Part shown: positions 5,439 through 11,797 of the stretch, piece after piece
How the letters are laid out: each line of letters begins with the position of its first letter
Numbering within the stretch: position 1 is the first letter of the stretch
DNA from: an uncultured Streptococcus sp.
GTDB lineage: Bacteria > Bacillota > Bacilli > Lactobacillales > Streptococcaceae
Assembly: GCA_916048145.1 (NCBI GenBank)
Contig: CAJZGT010000030.1
Span: forward strand, 1-11,797
Direction of reading: 5' to 3'
DNA length: 11,797 nt
The notes under the pieces: model-generated
What the model saw: the letters and a program-made list of their open reading frames with translations, nothing else
The model's database searches: none
Told to the model about the DNA's origin: nothing
Position numbers and translations under genes: made by a program

Positions 5439-8209
5439 TTCGTTTCCTTTTCTGTCATTTCTTTATACAGGTCCAATAAGACACTGAGCCTTTCTTCATC
5501 TGATTCAAAAGGCTTTTGCTGGTAGGCACGTTCTACGATACCATCAATTTTTTCATGTGCTTGACGAAGACGTTCGTTCATCGGTTTATTGGCTCCACCG
5601 TACAAATCAGCCAAGGTTCCACCTTCTTCTTCTCGAACATCTAACATTTCAAAAACAGCTTCTTCAAGTATATTTTTCCGAGTAACCGAAAGTTCTGGAA
5701 TTGGGAATGTATTATAGACCAGTCCAGCTGAATAACGCAAACGTGTCTCTAATTTACCACCTACTTCACGTAACCAGATATTATGCATACTCGACCCAAT
5801 TATCCCTATAAGCCAGATTGGAGCATTGTAAACAATACTTACAGCATAAGTGGCAATTGTACCTTTCTCCATGTAAGCGACTGGTATATAATCTCTACTT
5901 TCAGAAGATACTACAGGCATAACAATTGCATCTTCTTCACGATATTTATCTTGACCAAAACGCCACGGTTTATTAGCTACTGAATTTGAACTCTTACCTT
6001 TTGTATTCTCACGAAAATATTTCACTTTTTCAATACGACTCTTTATTTCAGGTATTTTCATAGCAAAATCTACTTCTTCATCATTAATCCAAATAGCAAA
6101 TGAATACGTTCCATTCATGATATCAGTAGCATTAATTAGTTTTTTAAATAATTTCTCCGATTCTGGATATTTAGAAACAAACTTATTCTTTGCTTCAATA
6201 GTTAAAATAAGATTATCTTCACCAAATTCAGCACTTCCTTTTGTTATATTCTTTGGTAAACGACTTAATGGCTCTCTTCTTTTGTTTACTATAAAATTTG
6301 GTCCTTCTTTTAAATAGACATTTATATTATCTACTGCCTTTACTTCATCAAGTTTAAATAATTTTTTCTTTTCATTATTTATTCTTGAAATACCAACAAT
6401 TGCAACAGTAACTCCAGCTTTATTTTTAGCACTATTTGACCAAGAAAACGATGGGTAAGCAAAACTAATTTCAAGACTATTTAAAATATTATTCAAGAAA
6501 AATGAGGCTTGTTCACCTTGAAAAATAGAATTTGTAGACACAAAGGCTAAATTAGTCAAATTATTTCTTCCTAATATGAATCTACTTCCTTTAACAAACC
6601 ATCCTAAAATATAATCAATTTTTTTAGCACTAATTGGGAAAATAGCATTCTTTAAATCTTCTTTTTGAAGCTTCGTTTGAGGATTTCTTCCCCCAGCCCC
6701 TATATACGGCGGATTCCCAAATATATAAACTTCGTCATCTTCCTTAGCATTCAACACAGTTTCCCAGTCAATTCTTAGAGCATTCCCACAGACGATATTT
6801 CCAGCTTCTCTTAAAGGTAATAGTCTTGGATGGACATCAGCAAGAGCTTCTTCCATTTCCACATTCATCTGGTGTTCTGCTATATACAAGGATAGCCTTG
6901 CTACTTCATGAGCGAAATCATCCAATTCAATTCCTGAAAACTGGGATAGAGAAATCTTAGATGCATCAGCAATCAATTCTCCTTGATAAACAGCTTTTTC
7001 ATTCAAGGAGTCACGAATTTCACGCTGTTTGACTAAGATATTAATTTCTAAACGACGAAGTTCTTTATAGGTAATGATGAGGAAATTTCCAGAACCACAA
7101 GCAGGATCTAAAAACTTGATAGAGGCCATACGAGTGAGCAACTCTTCTAACTTAGGTAAGATTTGTCGTAATTCCTTGCGACGATGTTCCTCACTAAAGT
7201 CACCACCTCCTATATAGTAATCAGCTCGTTCTTCTAATTCCGTAAATGTTGCTCGTAGATTATCTAAAAATAGTGGTTTGATGACCTTCATAATATTAGG
7301 CACGCTAGTATAGTGCATACCCGATGTTGATCTTGCTTCTGCATTTGCCACGGTTTGAATCATTGATCCCAAAATATCTGGATTGATTTCATTCCAGTTT
7401 AGCAATTCTCCTGCTTCAATGAGTAATTGACGAGTTCTTTTATTGAAAATAAGGTCATGATGTGGCTCTGAAAAAAGCTTACCATTTACATAAGGAAAAT
7501 CTGATAACCATGACTCCAAATTCTGACGACTAAATTCAGGCATATCTAAAATAGTAAATAGTTTTCTAACACACTCATTCAAGTCAGAACCATCTTCGGA
7601 TGTCCTCATCTTAATAACATTTGTGAAAGCTCCCTTGGAGATAATATTTGTATCTTCTGCAAATAGTAGAAAAAGAACACGAATCAAAAATAGATTAAAT
7701 GATTTACCATCAGTTTCAGTGATTGCTAGTTCAGGATTGATAGAAATTAGTTCATCATAAAGTTTGGTGAAACGCTCTGCCGCTTTTACATCAGCAGGAT
7801 TTTCCTTATCATAATCAATCTTTTCAATACCATTCCAAGGTAAGAAGAAATCACAATGGGCTGGTAAATCATTAAAAGAAATTGCTAGAGTTAGCCCTGT
7901 CTGTGTATCCTTTGCATATAATTCTTGAAAATCTGTTGTAATAATAAATCGAAATTTACGAACCTGATCCTCCAACTCTTTATCAATCTCAGTCAGAGTA
8001 AGTAATGGCTGATTTTCAACTTTACGAAAATACAATTTGTTTTTTATGATAAAATCATCAGATGCTACTTTACTTGCTCTTGTTATGGTCGTTTTAGTAA
8101 TGTCAAACAATGAAACAAATTCAATAATAAATGTCGATTTATTAAGATTCTCTACTAAAACCTTGGTTCTATCCTCAATCTCGGTGATATTTAATAACTT
8201 TTTAGCCAT
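5435..8209 (-). CDS. MmeI-like N6-adenine DNA methyltransferase without recognisable nuclease residues
   Basis: A 924-residue protein with the layout of the MmeI/type IIL family. It has an N-terminal domain (about 1-130, ending FIITTDFQELYAKD), a helical spacer (about 140-295), and a gamma-class methyltransferase domain with the SAM-binding motif FLDPACGSGNFL at 366-377 and the catalytic NPPY at 499-502. A target-recognition region (about 620-840) ends in ETRLRYSAGLVYNTFPIP, a typical family element. A helical C-terminus follows. The expected product is N6-methyladenine at an asymmetric site. MmeI-type enzymes usually carry a PD-(D/E)XK nuclease in the N-terminal domain. The region here (about 45-100) has the fold-like hydrophobic pattern but no D...E-X-K trio that I can find, so cutting is probably done by the GIY-YIG partner. 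The start ATG at 8209 has GGAGG six bases upstream. Codons for about residues 500-700 are strikingly AT-rich. Confidence 0.93.
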   Translation of the reverse strand: MAKKLLNITEIEDRTKVLVENLNKSTFIIEFVSLFDITKTTITRASKVASDDFIIKNKLYFRKVENQPLLTLTEIDKELEDQVRKFRFIITTDFQELYAKDTQTGLTLAISFNDLPAHCDFFLPWNGIEKIDYDKENPADVKAAERFTKLYDELISINPELAITETDGKSFNLFLIRVLFLLFAEDTNIISKGAFTNVIKMRTSEDGSDLNECVRKLFTILDMPEFSRQNLESWLSDFPYVNGKLFSEPHHDLIFNKRTRQLLIEAGELLNWNEINPDILGSMIQTVANAEARSTSGMHYTSVPNIMKVIKPLFLDNLRATFTELEERADYYIGGGDFSEEHRRKELRQILPKLEELLTRMASIKFLDPACGSGNFLIITYKELRRLEINILVKQREIRDSLNEKAVYQGELIADASKISLSQFSGIELDDFAHEVARLSLYIAEHQMNVEMEEALADVHPRLLPLREAGNIVCGNALRIDWETVLNAKEDDEVYIFGNPPYIGAGGRNPQTKLQKEDLKNAIFPISAKKIDYILGWFVKGSRFILGRNNLTNLAFVSTNSIFQGEQASFFLNNILNSLEISFAYPSFSWSNSAKNKAGVTVAIVGISRINNEKKKLFKLDEVKAVDNINVYLKEGPNFIVNKRREPLSRLPKNITKGSAEFGEDNLILTIEAKNKFVSKYPESEKLFKKLINATDIMNGTYSFAIWINDEEVDFAMKIPEIKSRIEKVKYFRENTKGKSSNSVANKPWRFGQDKYREEDAIVMPVVSSESRDYIPVAYMEKGTIATYAVSIVYNAPIWLIGIIGSSMHNIWLREVGGKLETRLRYSAGLVYNTFPIPELSVTRKNILEEAVFEMLDVREEEGGTLADLYGGANKPMNERLRQAHEKIDGIVERAYQQKPFESDEERLSVLLDLYKEMTEKETK

Positions 8210-8235
8210 TAGATACCTCCAAGAAACGCAAAAAG

Positions 8236-8255
8236 CCTACTGGATTTTCAGTAGG
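8236..8255 (-). terminator. Terminator-like hairpin in the leader of the methyltransferase operon
   Basis: CCTACTG (8255-8249) pairs perfectly with CAGTAGG (8242-8236) around a 6-nt loop, and CTTTTT follows at 8235-8230. It sits after the promoter and leader ORF but before the methyltransferase ribosome binding site (GGAGG, 8220-8216). It would therefore stop transcription of the operon unless bypassed: an attenuator rather than an end-of-gene terminator. The stem is only 7 bp, so its strength is uncertain. Confidence 0.6.
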
Positions 8256-8284
8256 TTTCAGTCTATATTTTTTACATTTTTTTA

Positions 8285-8335
8285 TTAGGTTATATATATA
8301 TATATATATATATGCATTTGCGTAGTCTGGCTCAT
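8285..8335 (-). CDS. Leader ORF with TA dinucleotide tract (16 codons in the present phase)
   Basis: ATG at 8335-8333 with an ideal ribosome binding site (AAAGGAG, six bases upstream) and an upstream promoter. In the present sequence it encodes MSQTTQMHIYIYIYIT and ends at two consecutive TAA codons at 8287-8282. The IY repeats come from a run of 11 TA units. Removing one unit, or adding two, puts the ribosome into a frame open for 28 further codons from the end of the tract. That frame runs straight through the terminator-like hairpin and stops at TAA 8204-8202, overlapping the methyltransferase start by 8 nt; the 10-unit version would be 43 codons. With 12 units a TAA arises at the end of the tract. 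The initiation signals are seen directly; a role as a phase-variable leader is inference. Confidence 0.55.
   Translation of the reverse strand: MSQTTQMHIYIYIYIT
8291..8312. repeat. (TA)11 simple sequence repeat
   Basis: Eleven uninterrupted TA units followed by one more T on the plus strand. It lies inside the leader ORF, so a change in unit number alters the frame of everything downstream within that ORF. Dinucleotide tracts of this length can change through slipped-strand mispairing. Confidence 0.95.
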
Positions 8336-8346
8336 TTTGAACTCCT

Positions 8347-8385
8347 TTAGAATTAAATTTTCAGAGATGCTATAAACAATTCTAA
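8347..8385 (-). promoter_or_regulatory. Inverted repeat in the leader, next to the leader-ORF ribosome binding site
   Basis: TTAGAATT (8385-8378) is perfectly complementary to AATTCTAA (8354-8347), with a 23-nt loop. The 3' arm shares its last two bases with the AAAGGAG ribosome binding site. In RNA this could modulate access to the site; in DNA it could be an operator. The stem is AT-rich and its stability is uncertain. Confidence 0.4.
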
Positions 8386-8404
8386 TAACTCTCAGCCTAA
8401 AACT

Positions 8405-8433
8405 ATTATACCATGATTTCTATTTTTTCAAAA
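8405..8433 (-). promoter_or_regulatory. Extended -10 promoter for the restriction-like operon
   Basis: TATAAT at 8410-8405 is preceded by TGG, giving a TGnTATAAT extended -10. The -35 is weak: TTTTGA with a 17-nt spacer, or TTGAAA with a 15-nt spacer, both overlapping the T tract of the potD terminator. The start should be near 8398, leaving a leader of about 60 nt before the small ORF. Confidence 0.75.
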
Positions 8434-8460
8434 AAACGAACCAGCTTGACTGATTCGTTT
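8434..8460 (-). terminator. Rho-independent terminator of potABCD
   Basis: Arms 8450-8460 and 8434-8444 pair over 11 positions (one G-U) around a 5-nt loop, and a T run continues to 8430. It begins 15 nt after the potD stop and separates the transporter operon from the accessory block. Confidence 0.9.
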
Positions 8461-8475
8461 CATGACTGCTAACTC

Positions 8476-9546
8476 CTACTTCCGATACATTTTAAACTGT
8501 AGGAAGAGGTCGCTATATTTTCCTGTCCATTTATGGTCAAATTTCTCATAAACTTCTAGGTGTTTCATGGTTTCAGCATCTGGATAGAAGGCCTTGTCTT
8601 CTTTTTTCTCCTCTGGGAGTAATTCCTTAGCTGGTAGGTTTGGTGTTGAATAGCCGACATACTCTGCATTTTTAAGAGCATTTTCAGGTTTCAACATAAA
8701 ATTGATAAAGGCATAGGCTGCATCTTGGTTTTTGACTGTTTTGGGAATGACCATATTGTCAAACCAAAGGTTGCTGGCCTCAGTCGGTACCACATAGCGT
8801 AGATTTTCATTTTTTTCTAGCATTTGGCTGGCTTCACCAGAGAAGGTCACACCGATAGCAGCATTGTTCTGAATCATGTAACCCTTCATCTCGTCCGCCA
8901 CAATAGCCTTGATATTTGGAGTCAATTTATAGAGCTTGTCCACTGTCTCTTCCAACTGCTGGGTATCCTTGGAGTTGAGGCTGTAGCCTAGGGAGTTGAG
9001 CCCCAGTCCCAGCACCTCACGCGCCCCATCAAAGAGCATGATAGAGTTCTTATACTCTGGTTTCCAGAGGTCATCCCAATGCTCAGGCGCCTCATCTACC
9101 ATAGTTTCATTGTAGACAATTCCCAGTGTTCCCCAGAAGTAAGGGATGGAGAATTTATTGCCTGGGTCAAAGGACTGGTTGAGGAACTCTGGTCCGATAT
9201 TTTCAAGACCTTCAAGTTTTGAATAATCAAGCGGAACCAAGAGATCTTCGTCCTTCATCTTGTTGATCATGTATTCACTAGGAATGGCAATATCGTAGGT
9301 CGTTCCACCCTGCTTGATCTTGGTGTACATGGCTTCGTTGGAGTCAAAGGTCTCATACTGGACTTGGATTCCTGTCTCTTCTGTAAACTGAGTCAAGAGT
9401 TCAGGATCAATATAGTCTCCCCAGTTGTAGATAACCAATTTTTGACTATCTCGGCTATTGATTTTACTGTCTAGATGAGTCGCAATTCCCCATAAGACGA
9501 GGATAATGGCTACAATTCCTGCTAAAAATGAATAGAGTTTTTTCAT
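8476..9546 (-). CDS. potD: Spermidine/putrescine ABC transporter, substrate-binding protein
   Basis: A 356-residue binding protein that captures polyamines outside the cell and delivers them to PotB/PotC. Residues about 5-22 form a hydrophobic N-terminal segment followed by a polar stretch. I see no lipobox cysteine, and no cysteine anywhere in the protein, so it is probably held by an uncleaved signal anchor or released rather than being a classic lipoprotein. The mature part starts with KLVIYNWGDYIDPEL, characteristic of the PotD/PotF family. By comparison with E. coli PotD, likely ligand contacts are W42 and Y45 (NWGDY), D173 and E177 (FDGAREV), and W261 and D263 (WFD). The start overlaps the potC stop by four bases (ATGA), with GGAGG seven bases upstream. 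It is the last gene of the operon, followed by a strong terminator. It closely resembles pneumococcal PotD. Confidence 0.97.
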   Translation of the reverse strand: MKKLYSFLAGIVAIILVLWGIATHLDSKINSRDSQKLVIYNWGDYIDPELLTQFTEETGIQVQYETFDSNEAMYTKIKQGGTTYDIAIPSEYMINKMKDEDLLVPLDYSKLEGLENIGPEFLNQSFDPGNKFSIPYFWGTLGIVYNETMVDEAPEHWDDLWKPEYKNSIMLFDGAREVLGLGLNSLGYSLNSKDTQQLEETVDKLYKLTPNIKAIVADEMKGYMIQNNAAIGVTFSGEASQMLEKNENLRYVVPTEASNLWFDNMVIPKTVKNQDAAYAFINFMLKPENALKNAEYVGYSTPNLPAKELLPEEKKEDKAFYPDAETMKHLEVYEKFDHKWTGKYSDLFLQFKMYRK

Positions 9547-10316
9547 GCTTGCTCCTCCTTCTCACGTGAGATAAAGTAATAACCAACAACTAGGATAATA
9601 CTAAAGAGAAAGACAAGGGCAGACAGGGCATTGATTTCTAGCGAAATCCCCTTGCGAGCACGAGAGTAAATCTCGACTGACAGGGTTGAAAAGCCATTTC
9701 CCGTTACGAAGAAGGTCACGGCAAAGTCATCTAGCGAATAGGTGAAGGCCATGAAATAACCTGCAATGATAGACGGTGTCAGGTAAGGAAGCATGATTTC
9801 CTTGAACATCTGAAATTGACTGGCTCCCAAGTCGTAAGCCGCATGAATCATGTCGCCGTTCATTTCCTTGAGACGAGGCAAGACCATCAAGACCACGATA
9901 GGGATGGAGAAGGCCACGTGACTAGAAAGAACTGTCAAAAAACCAAGTGAAAACTTGAGTTGAGTAAAGAGAATCAAGAAGCTGGCACCAATCATAACGT
10001 CAGGTGCAACCATAAGGATATTATTGAGCGATAGAAAGGCTTCTTGGTATTTCTTACGAGACTGATAAATGTAAATAGCACCGAAAGTCCCGATAATTGT
10101 CGCAATCAAGGCTGACAGGAAGGCCAAGAAAAAGGTCTGAGTCACAATCAACATAAGGCGACCATCGCCAAACATAGTTTTAAAATGGCTCAAGCTAAAG
10201 CCTGTAAAGCTATTCATGTCATTGCCTGCGTTAAAGGCATAGCCAATCAGGTAAAAGATTGGCAGGTAGAGGACAAGAAAGACCATTCCCAGATAAATGT
10301 TAGCAAATTTTTTCAT
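9543..10316 (-). CDS. potC: Spermidine/putrescine ABC transporter, permease
   Basis: A 257-residue inner subunit of the polyamine import channel with about six hydrophobic spans (near 7-27, 57-82, 98-118, 127-147, 183-203 and 230-249). The cytoplasmic EAA loop that docks onto the ATPase is visible at about 158-180 (HAAYDLGASQFQMFKEIMLP). The N-terminus [21 protein letters not shown] matches the PotC/YdcV group. Its start overlaps the potB stop as ATGA and is preceded by AAAGGAG. It is expected to pair with PotB in the membrane. Length is normal for the family and no damage is seen. Confidence 0.96.
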   Translation of the reverse strand: MKKFANIYLGMVFLVLYLPIFYLIGYAFNAGNDMNSFTGFSLSHFKTMFGDGRLMLIVTQTFFLAFLSALIATIIGTFGAIYIYQSRKKYQEAFLSLNNILMVAPDVMIGASFLILFTQLKFSLGFLTVLSSHVAFSIPIVVLMVLPRLKEMNGDMIHAAYDLGASQFQMFKEIMLPYLTPSIIAGYFMAFTYSLDDFAVTFFVTGNGFSTLSVEIYSRARKGISLEINALSALVFLFSIILVVGYYFISREKEEQA

Positions 10317-11119
10317 CGTTCTCTCCTTTCCTTAGTCACCCACATGGTGATGAACATGGTCAGGATGAGAATCACACCGATGGTTGAACCCATACCGTAG
10401 TTGTCATTGGTCAGGAAGTTCTGCTCAATGGCTGTCCCCAGAGTAATAACGCGGTTCCCACCAATCAAACGGGTCAGCATGAAGAGACTTAAGCTAGGGA
10501 TAAAGACGGATTGAACCCCACTTCTCACACCATTCATAGACAGAGGGAAGATGACATGACGGAAGGTCTCCCACTTGGTCGCACCCAAGTCATAGCTGGC
10601 ATTGATGAGATTGTTATCCATATCGTCCAAGATATTGAAAATAGGCAAAATCATAAAGGGAAGCTCGATGTAGCTTGCGACAAAGATAAAGGAGAAATCG
10701 GTAAAGAGCAACTGTTGTGAACCGATTCCGATAAATTCCAAAAATTGGTTAATAGAGCCATTTTGACCAAAAATCCCGATAAAGGCATAGGCTTTAAGAA
10801 GCAAATTGATCCAGGTAGGCAGGATAATCAGCATGAGCCAGAGTTGACGGTGCTTGAGACGGGTCAAAAAGAGGGCTGTCGGATAACTGATAAGCAGGGT
10901 CATAAAGGTCACAATCCCTGCATAGAGTACAGAGTTGAAGCTCATTTTTAGGTAGGTCAAGTTTTGTGACGCAAAGTAAGATTTATAGTTTTCTAAACTA
11001 AGCTGGCCTTCGATATTGAAAAAGGATTGTCCGAAAATCAAGACCAAGGGTGCCAGGACAAAGAGGGCAATCCAAAGCATGTAGGGCACTACAAAGAGTT
11101 TAGAGCTTGTTTTCTTCAT
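10313..11119 (-). CDS. potB: Spermidine/putrescine ABC transporter, permease
   Basis: A 268-residue permease partner of PotC. It has about six hydrophobic spans (near 8-30, 62-87, 93-117, 141-163, 203-222 and 243-262) and an EAA loop at 173-192 ([20 protein letters not shown]). I place the start at the ATG 11119-11117 (MKKTSSKLF) because GGAGG lies six bases before it. An in-frame ATG at 11140 would add seven residues but has no ribosome binding site. With this start the gene overlaps the end of potA by 20 nt, suggesting coupled translation. The length fits the family. Confidence 0.96.
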   Translation of the reverse strand: MKKTSSKLFVVPYMLWIALFVLAPLVLIFGQSFFNIEGQLSLENYKSYFASQNLTYLKMSFNSVLYAGIVTFMTLLISYPTALFLTRLKHRQLWLMLIILPTWINLLLKAYAFIGIFGQNGSINQFLEFIGIGSQQLLFTDFSFIFVASYIELPFMILPIFNILDDMDNNLINASYDLGATKWETFRHVIFPLSMNGVRSGVQSVFIPSLSLFMLTRLIGGNRVITLGTAIEQNFLTNDNYGMGSTIGVILILTMFITMWVTKERRER

Positions 11120-11797
11120 CTCTTTCCTCCTCGATTGCATTAATCAAACCTGCTTCTTGCTCTTCGATTTCCACGTATTCTTCGATACGGGCATCGAACT
11201 CTTCTTCGGTTTCGTTGAGACGCATGATATGGATGTCTTCTGGTTCAAAGTCCAGACCGATTTCCTCACCCACAATGGCCTTACGAGTCGAGTGGATCAT
11301 CCATTCATTTCCAAGTTCGTCATAGGCGATAATCTCATAGTGAACCCCACGGAAGAGCTGGGTATCAACCTTAACTTGGAGCTTGCCTTCTTCAGGAAGG
11401 GTAATCCGCAAGTCCTCTGGACGAATAACGACCTCAACAGGTTCATTTGGCTTCATCCCTCCATCGACCGCTTCGAAGCGTTTGCCGTTAAACTCAACCA
11501 AGTAGTCCTCAATCATGGTACCAGGCAAGATGTTCGACTCCCCGATAAAGGTTGCAACAAAATGGTTAATCGGCTCATCGTAGATATCCACAGGTGTTCC
11601 AGACTGGACAATCTCGCCATCATTCATAACAAAAATCCAGTCACTCATGGCCAGGGCTTCTTCCTGATCGTGGGTAACAAAGACAAAGGTAATGCCCAAT
11701 CGTTGTTGCAGTTCACGCAGTTCGTACTGCATATCTGTTCTTAATTTCAAGTCCAGCGCTGACAAAGGCTCGTCCAGCAAGACCACACGGGGTTGGT
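11100..11797 (-). CDS. potA: Spermidine/putrescine ABC transporter, ATP-binding protein (3' part; start lies beyond the right edge)
   Basis: The ATPase that powers polyamine import. The window holds the last roughly 230 codons. It opens in [15 protein letters not shown], so the Walker B aspartate/glutamate pair and the D-loop are present. The H-loop follows ([10 protein letters not shown]), then the TOBE-type C-terminal domain with [13 protein letters not shown] and [10 protein letters not shown]. Walker A and the LSGGQ signature lie outside the window. The protein ends in a highly acidic tail (about 35 residues rich in Glu) not essential to the ABC fold. It is the most upstream pot gene visible; in pneumococci potA follows murB, which cannot be checked here. 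Nothing suggests a defect. Confidence 0.96.
   Translation of the reverse strand, partial: QPRVVLLDEPLSALDLKLRTDMQYELRELQQRLGITFVFVTHDQEEALAMSDWIFVMNDGEIVQSGTPVDIYDEPINHFVATFIGESNILPGTMIEDYLVEFNGKRFEAVDGGMKPNEPVEVVIRPEDLRITLPEEGKLQVKVDTQLFRGVHYEIIAYDELGNEWMIHSTRKAIVGEEIGLDFEPEDIHIMRLNETEEEFDARIEEYVEIEEQEAGLINAIEEERDEENKL

Noticed and set aside
2360..8209. Classification as BREX, DISARM or a type I restriction system
   Set aside because: No pglZ/brxL/brxC-like genes, no DrmB or phospholipase D partner and no HsdS specificity subunit are present; the gene content is methyltransferase, helicase and GIY-YIG nuclease only.
8202..8335. Fusion of the leader ORF to the methyltransferase by a TA change
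   Set aside because: The methyltransferase frame has a TAG a few codons upstream of its ATG, and the open leader frame ends in a different frame just inside the gene, so no fusion protein is possible.
8389..8400. CTGAGA element suggesting a TPP riboswitch
   Set aside because: Only the short motif occurs; the remaining conserved THI-box segments are missing and the downstream gene has nothing to do with thiamine.
10313..11140. potB start at ATG 11140
   Set aside because: No ribosome binding site precedes it, whereas the ATG at 11119 has GGAGG at ideal spacing and gives the usual MKKTSSK-type N-terminus.
11157..11744. Long plus-strand open frame (195 codons)
   Set aside because: It lies fully antisense to potA, whose protein matches the ABC transporter family. 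The plus-strand product shows no domain and has no convincing ribosome binding site.
1..11797. CRISPR array, insertion sequence, tRNA or rRNA gene
   Set aside because: I found no regularly spaced repeats, no transposase or integrase-like protein, and no tRNA or rRNA-like segment.

Overview
The window looks like a chromosomal segment of a mitis-group Streptococcus (S. pneumoniae / S. mitis / S. pseudopneumoniae type). The base composition is low-GC, ribosome binding sites are strong GGAGG types, the PotA-PotB-PotC-PotD proteins read like pneumococcal polyamine transporter proteins, and alaS lies nearby with a T-box leader. Species assignment is inference. Every gene I accept is on the minus strand, so the window is read from high to low coordinates.

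Right side (11797 to 8434): the polyamine uptake operon potA (3' part only), potB, potC, potD. The genes overlap by 20, 4 and 4 nt, and a clear Rho-independent terminator follows potD. This is housekeeping transport: an ATPase, two permease subunits and a membrane-tethered binding protein.

Middle (8433 to 1548): an accessory, AT-richer block between the two core loci. Right behind the potD terminator is an extended -10 promoter. It drives a leader holding a well-formed tiny ORF with an 11-unit TA dinucleotide tract, then a terminator-like hairpin, then a three-gene overlapping operon. The operon encodes an MmeI-type adenine methyltransferase that lacks recognisable nuclease residues, an SF2 (DEAD/DEAH-like) helicase and a GIY-YIG nuclease of the T5orf172 type. 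I read it as a split restriction-modification or anti-phage system: modification and target recognition in one protein, the DNA motor in a second, cleavage in a third. The leader is the most striking part. With 11 TA units the small ORF stops before the hairpin. With one unit fewer, or two more, it would stay open through the hairpin and stop 8 nt inside the methyltransferase gene. This is a plausible phase-variable attenuation or translational-coupling switch. Two tandem paralogous genes for small single-span membrane proteins of unknown function follow the operon.

Left side (1447 to 1): a consensus promoter, an alanine-specific T-box leader (specifier GCU), a LURP-one-related (YxjI-like) gene and the 5' part of alaS. 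Both genes should respond to uncharged tRNA-Ala.

Start sites were corrected from ribosome binding site position for potB (11119), the GIY-YIG gene (3514) and the LURP-one gene (1219).
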